Positions 5,946 to 5,993 of a stretch of 5,993 bases of DNA are shown piece by piece; the stretch's first letter is position 1; every line of letters starts with the position of its first letter. This stretch comes from an uncultured bacterium (GTDB lineage: Bacteria > Hydrogenedentota > Hydrogenedentia > Hydrogenedentales > CAITNO01). Where the stretch lies: the NCBI GenBank assembly GCA_937923585.1, contig CALDSM010000139.1, forward strand, positions 1 through 5,993, given 5' to 3'. The translations under genes were made by a program, and so were the position numbers. Under the pieces are notes generated by a model. That model searched no databases. It was not told where the DNA came from and saw only the letters and a program-made list of their open reading frames with translations.

Positions 5946-5993
5946 AGATCGGAAGAGCACACGTCTGAACTCCAGTCACGATCAGATCTCGTA
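5946..5993 (+). other. Illumina TruSeq index adapter (sequencing artefact)
   Basis: From 5946 the sequence follows the TruSeq indexed adapter, beginning AGATCGGAAGAGC. It continues to the conserved CAGTCAC, the 6-base index GATCAG (5980-5985, which I recall as TruSeq index 9), and then ATCTCGTA, the start of the post-index part. All 48 bases match the known layout. This is untrimmed adapter joined to the contig end, not genomic DNA. Confidence 0.98.

Overview
The window reads as a GC-rich (roughly 60-65% by eye) bacterial contig, probably from a metagenome or draft assembly. Its last 48 bases are Illumina TruSeq index adapter, so position 5945 is where biological sequence ends. The organism should be Gram-negative, with an outer membrane: it encodes an ExbB/ExbD proton-channel pair and a secreted TPR protein. 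The style (a signal-peptide-bearing ExbB with an Ala/Pro-rich periplasmic extension, then exbD, then a very long exported TPR protein) recalls planctomycete, PVC or Hydrogenedentes-like lineages. That placement is inference from gene style, not from a marker gene.

Every convincing gene lies on the minus strand, so the window reads from right to left. From the right: adapter (5946-5993); a gene-free stretch (5593-5945) with an AT-rich promoter-like patch; an AMP-forming acyl-CoA synthetase (5592 to 4039, starting well inside the longest reading frame); a 253-base intergenic region (3786-4038) with promoter candidates, four successive inverted repeats and a strong Shine-Dalgarno; then a tight operon of exbB (3785-2934), exbD (2937-2476, sharing ATGA with exbB) and the TPR gene (2465 running off position 1, ten bases after exbD).

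The three operon products should work together at the cell envelope. ExbB and ExbD would form a proton-driven inner-membrane motor. The exported protein, with about 20 TPR-like units, would be a periplasmic scaffold, loosely like the TPR protein CpoB/YbgF that accompanies TolQ/TolR. No tonB, tolA, tolB, pal or outer-membrane receptor gene is present, so the task of the motor is open. The acyl-CoA synthetase probably belongs to a separate transcription unit.

I found no RNA genes, mobile elements, CRISPR arrays, phage genes or a clearly novel system. The points most worth a second look are the adapter tail and the false 'CSSDL' protein it creates, the dyad-rich exbB leader with a terminator-like hairpin just before the ribosome binding site, the Glu-to-Met change at an ExbB channel position, the His-to-Ser change in the acyl-CoA synthetase, and the likelihood that the TPR gene ends exactly at the contig edge.
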